64,000 nucleotides of DNA from Pocillopora verrucosa (lineage: Eukaryota > Cnidaria > Anthozoa > Scleractinia > Pocilloporidae). Location of the stretch: contig NC_089313.1 of assembly GCF_036669915.1 (NCBI RefSeq), positions 5,305,331-5,369,330 of the forward strand, given 5' to 3'. The notes under the pieces are model-generated. The model did no database searches and was not told the DNA's origin. It worked only from the letters and a program-made list of their open reading frames with translations. A program made the position numbers and the translations under genes. Each line of letters starts with the position of its first letter. The stretch's first letter is position 1. Below, piece by piece: positions 60,609 to 64,000 of the stretch.

Positions 60609-63600
60609 CTAAGAACGCTTATTTTGGTTACATTCCCTGTTGTGAGTTCCCCACGCGGAGAGCTGCAAGTTAAAAAAAAAAATTCATAAGCTTACTGCAT
60701 GCCACTATTCCATGTTCTACGATAAGCTGCATTATACACGCAATTTGATTGGTTCTTACTAATGATCTATCGGAGGACAGACGCACGGAGGACGTCATCA
60801 TTTAGAGCGTTTTGCTTCTCTCTCATATGAAATAAAAATATCTCATTTTGTCGTTTGTCTGTACAGTAATAGATCACAAAGAAGCCAAAATGTGGTAGGG
60901 ACATCAGTGATACACTCGGCTACGCCCCGTGAGCCACTTTTCTGTTCTTACCACATTTTGACGTCATCTATCACTGAGCAGACGTACGGCAAAAGGGAAT
61001 CTATTTGTTAACCCTTTACTCCCTAATATCTGCATGCTTATTCTCCATACTAATCCCTAGAAATTTCTTAAGGTTCTAACAAGGAGAATTTGTTCAACCA
61101 TCAAGAGTTTCTTTAGTGGGTGATCATCTCCTTTATCCTCATAACCGTAACGTTTGATTCAGGGGTGCTATTGTAAGGAGAAATTAGATGTTAGTCACTC
61201 TTAGGGGTTGCAGGGTTAATGAAATCAATAATGCGAACACCAAAAATTTGTTGAATAACATCATCAACCAAAGGAAGATGTTCTTACTTGTCACGGGCGT
61301 CAGACAAAAGAAAAAGGTAGGAGGCCGAACCTTAGACCTTCCGGAATCTGGGACGATCCTTATACATTTCTTGTTGGAAAATTGTATTACTAATTATACT
61401 GCAAAGAGAATCTACATGCCTATCACCTCAAAACAATTACCTGACACTCGGAGCTGCAGTACCAGGCCGCTTGACAGCCAGAACACAGGAACGAGGCTTC
61501 ACGTTTGCACACTGAGCAGCGGTTGACTCCATCGTGTTCCGCCTTCCCGGTACCTTTACTTTCCTCTCGTTGAGATGTAAGGGGACCTCCCTTGGAGGCA
61601 ATGAGCCCTTGTAAGGGAGCACTCATGTGCGCTTCAGCTCTTTTGCGATCAATAACTGCTTGATTGGGTCTTATTGCTTGGTCGCGATTACGATGCCACG
61701 GAGAATCCCGTTCAAACATCACACTGTTTGCTGCTTTTCTTAAATGTTCGTTTTCCAGAGGACGGTTGACTCTGACGTCACCAGCTTCACCCAGTTTGTC
61801 TCTTACTTGCGAAGAGTTCATTATATGGTTTTTGGGACTCGTGATCTGAGGTCGGTCTTTCCTTTCAAGATTGAGCGCATTCGCACTGGGGCTCAAGTGC
61901 TTGGAGTGCTGAGCGGACGGAGAAATTGAACGCTCCATGAGTTTAAGTCTTTTCGCTCTTTCGTACTCCTCTCGATCCGATACGTGACTGAAATGTGGAG
62001 GAGAAGGATGCCGCATGATAATTCCACCTTGACAATCTATTTCACTGAATCTTCGCTTTCTCTCCTCCGCGATTCTCTCCATGAAGAGAAGGCGTTCGCG
62101 ATCGGTGATTCGTTTGTCCCGCGCTCTCATTGCATCCAGGTGATCTCGCTTTTGTTCCATTCTAAGTTGATGTTCTTTACTGAATACAAGAGGGTTAACT
62201 TTGTCTTTGAGCTCTGCATGAAGAAGTCTTCTATTGGCTTCGATTTGCTCCAGACTCAGTCGTTGCCGTTCCCTCTCTCTCTCACGTTCAATGTCCTATC
62301 AAGGTAGTAGCAAATAGTTGACCGAATTAATACACTGTCCAACAGTTTAAACCCTACCATTAACCTGAAAAGTAACTATGGTGGTGGACTAACCCAAGGT
62401 ATTTTGCTTCGTGGAAACTATCGCCGTTACTGTTAAAAAACATTTCCATTCGACTGATTTAAAACTGAAGTCGGGAACAATTTTCAAACGCTCATCTACG
62501 TTTTACTTATAACAATCGGCATTTGTTTGTTTGTTTTCGACTAGATAAGGAGTACAAGACAATGCAAGGTTAACTTTTTCTTCTATTGCACTCACCTGTC
62601 TGATGTGAGGTGGCACATCCTTACCAACCTCTGCTAACAGACCTGCAGGTTTCCCAGCAGCGGCAGCCAGACGTTCCATGGCTTGACGTGAGTTCATCAC
62701 CAGACCATACTCCCGAGAAGCTAAGGAACTGGGTGGGGAATACATGTGAATATCGGAGGGCACTCGGATGGAGTCGGGCCCCCGTCGTTCCAACGAACCA
62801 TCTGGTCGGACAAAAACAGACTTTGCACCCTGGGATCCGCCCTTACCCATAGGCAAGGATGAAGCCATCCGACTGAGAAGCTCGCGATGAGAAGGTTCCG
62901 ACCCTCTGACCGCTTCACTACGCCTGTGCATCTCTAACTCGTGCAGAGCCGCCATCCTGGGATCGACTCTGGGATCCACCCTTCCTTGGAGGGAAGACGA
63001 CATCGGAAATGGTCTGTCTGGATAAGCTTTCTGACGGAGAGGAGGCGAGATATTAAACGGCATTCTTGACCTCTTTCCAGTATCTCCAGCACGGAGTAGT
63101 AAGAGGTCTTCAGGGCGCTCTCGTTCGGAGACTGGTATCCTGGTGCCTTCTTTGTCTCTCAAATCCATTCTTGGGTCTTTTTCTTTAAGTTGAAACAGCT
63201 CTAAATTTGAACCTCTTGCCTTGAGCTCTCCTGATTGTTCTAAGCGGAGCCTGTGTTCCATTTCGGGACTGAGTCCTTCTCTAGTACGTTCTTCTTTATT
63301 ACCAGTTTGTCTCACTTTTTCATCCAACAGTCGAAGACCTGGGTTTGTGATACTAGAGTTGCCGTGCGAAGAATCAGCATTTCGCTCTCTCTCCAGACGA
63401 CCAGCGTGTTCTAAGATTTCTACATCTCGAGGGCTTGCATCCTTGGCTGAATGCATCCTTAACAATGGCGACGAATGGCCTCTGCTCAGTTCCTCACGCC
63501 TCTGCCTGTCTGAGGACATTCTTACATCTGCTTCATCTAAAGGTCGAAGACGTGGAGGCCCAGGCTTAATAAATTCACTCATGATGGAGCCGGGCTTTCT

Positions 63601-64000
63601 TTCGTCTACCAGACGTCTCAATGAAATGGCCTGATCCCTTTTGTCTACTGGTGAAATAGACGTCGAGCTGGGTCCCCGCCCGGGGGAGATTAAGTTAGAA
63701 TCCTTTGAATGCGGTGGGGTTGTAAACTTGGCCGGTCCGCGGGAAGGAGAAGTGAGGCTGGATACAACTAGTTCCCCTGGATGTGCTTTAACGCCTTCGT
63801 CAATCTTTATCCGCAACATTTCTTCTTCTCTTCGGCGATTTAGATCAGACAAAGTGAGAGGCTGGTGAAGGGGTCTCCGCTCGTACAGCGAACTCATGTG
63901 GGGTGCCACGCGTTCCCTGGGTGATCTTTCGGGTGACTTCTGAAGTTGATGGGGAGAAAGCAAGTGATTGCTTCCAAAGCGGCGGACTTTATCGTCGTGT
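60609..64000 (-). CDS. Long charged protein with C-terminal MYND zinc finger (5' end outside window)
   Basis: Three exons are read: 64000-62596 (open to the window edge), 62295-61441 and 60662-60609, joined in phase 0. About 772 codons are visible. The first part is Arg/Ser/Pro/Glu-rich and probably disordered, with many REE, RER and SPxR motifs. It is followed by a highly charged helical stretch (DIERERERERQRLSLEQIEA). The end is a MYND finger: CSVCKREASFLCSGCQ, then AWYCSSECQ, completed across the last intron by LSAWGTHNREC, giving the W-x2-H-x3-C part. The last exon codes only 17 residues and a stop. MYND fingers bind proline-rich peptides and are common in transcriptional co-repressors, which suggests a nuclear regulatory role; that is inference. 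I could not assign a named orthologue. Confidence 0.8.
60765..60990 (+). repeat. Dispersed repeat family D, best copy
   Basis: Contains AATGATCTATCGGAGGACAG, CTGTACAGTAATAGATCACA, TTCTTACCACATTTTGACGT and CATCTATCACTGAGCAGACG. Related stretches are at 12235-12360 and 24046-24290, with a weaker one near 38640-38735. It lies in the last intron of the MYND gene. Confidence 0.5.
61009..61218 (+). repeat. Dispersed palindromic repeat, family B (best full copy)
   Basis: A complete copy of 210 bp, from AACCCTTTACTCCCTAATAT to CTCTTAGGGGTTGCAGGGTT. It carries AACAAGGAGAATTTGTTCAA and GATTCAGGGGTGCTATTGTA. In the last intron of the MYND gene. Confidence 0.65.

Noticed and set aside
63221..63868. Plus-strand ORFs of 137 and 75 codons
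   Set aside because: Antisense shadows of the MYND-gene exon, whose frame is open to the window edge.
1..64000. CRISPR arrays, rRNA or tRNA genes
   Set aside because: No spaced direct repeats of the CRISPR type and no cloverleaf or rRNA sequence was noticed by eye on either strand.

Overview
This is a window of animal nuclear DNA. The genes are split by many small GT-AG introns, the DNA is AT-rich, and short dispersed repeats are common in introns and between genes. Recognisable proteins are SMG6, AKAP10, an LHFPL-type tetraspan protein, a PPM1E/F-type phosphatase, ABCC4-like transporters and a MYND-finger protein. Together with two cysteine-rich secreted or membrane orphans and two palindromic repeat families, this suggests a cnidarian, probably a reef-coral-like anthozoan. 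That placement is inference from overall style, not from a marker gene.

Layout. 0.5-5.0 kb (minus): N-terminal part of the nonsense-mediated-decay factor SMG6, running off the left edge. 8.0-9.3 kb (minus): LHFPL-family four-TM protein. It is divergent from 11.3-19.1 kb (plus), a complete 12-exon AKAP10 with two RGS domains and a PKA-anchoring helix. 20.5-21.3 kb (minus): intronless secreted or GPI-type cysteine-rich orphan. 25.3-27.5 kb: decayed piggyBac transposon. 27.7-28.3 kb (minus): type I membrane protein with three regular CC modules. 29.1-46.8 kb (minus): tandem duplication of an ABCC4-like transporter. The 46.6-39.1 kb copy is intact (six coding exons, 1273 aa) and the 36.4-29.3 kb copy has several frame lesions. 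49.9-57.5 kb (minus): complete PPM1E/F-type phosphatase (seven exons, 483 aa). 58.1-58.8 kb: octamer-based minisatellite. 60.6-64 kb (minus): C-terminal part of a long, charged protein ending in a MYND finger, running off the right edge.

No operon-like system is present; the neighbours have unrelated housekeeping and signalling roles. AKAP10 (PKA anchoring) and PPM1E/F (Ser/Thr phosphatase) both act in kinase signalling, but nothing in the sequence links them. The most unusual observations are a zinc-ribbon-like four-cysteine motif in the linker that splits the first RGS domain of AKAP10, a pair of compensating one-base indels that rewrite the segment before NBD1 in the intact ABCC4-like copy, and the two orphan cysteine-rich proteins. 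Exon borders were set by reading splice sites and checking phase by hand. They are not supported by transcripts here.
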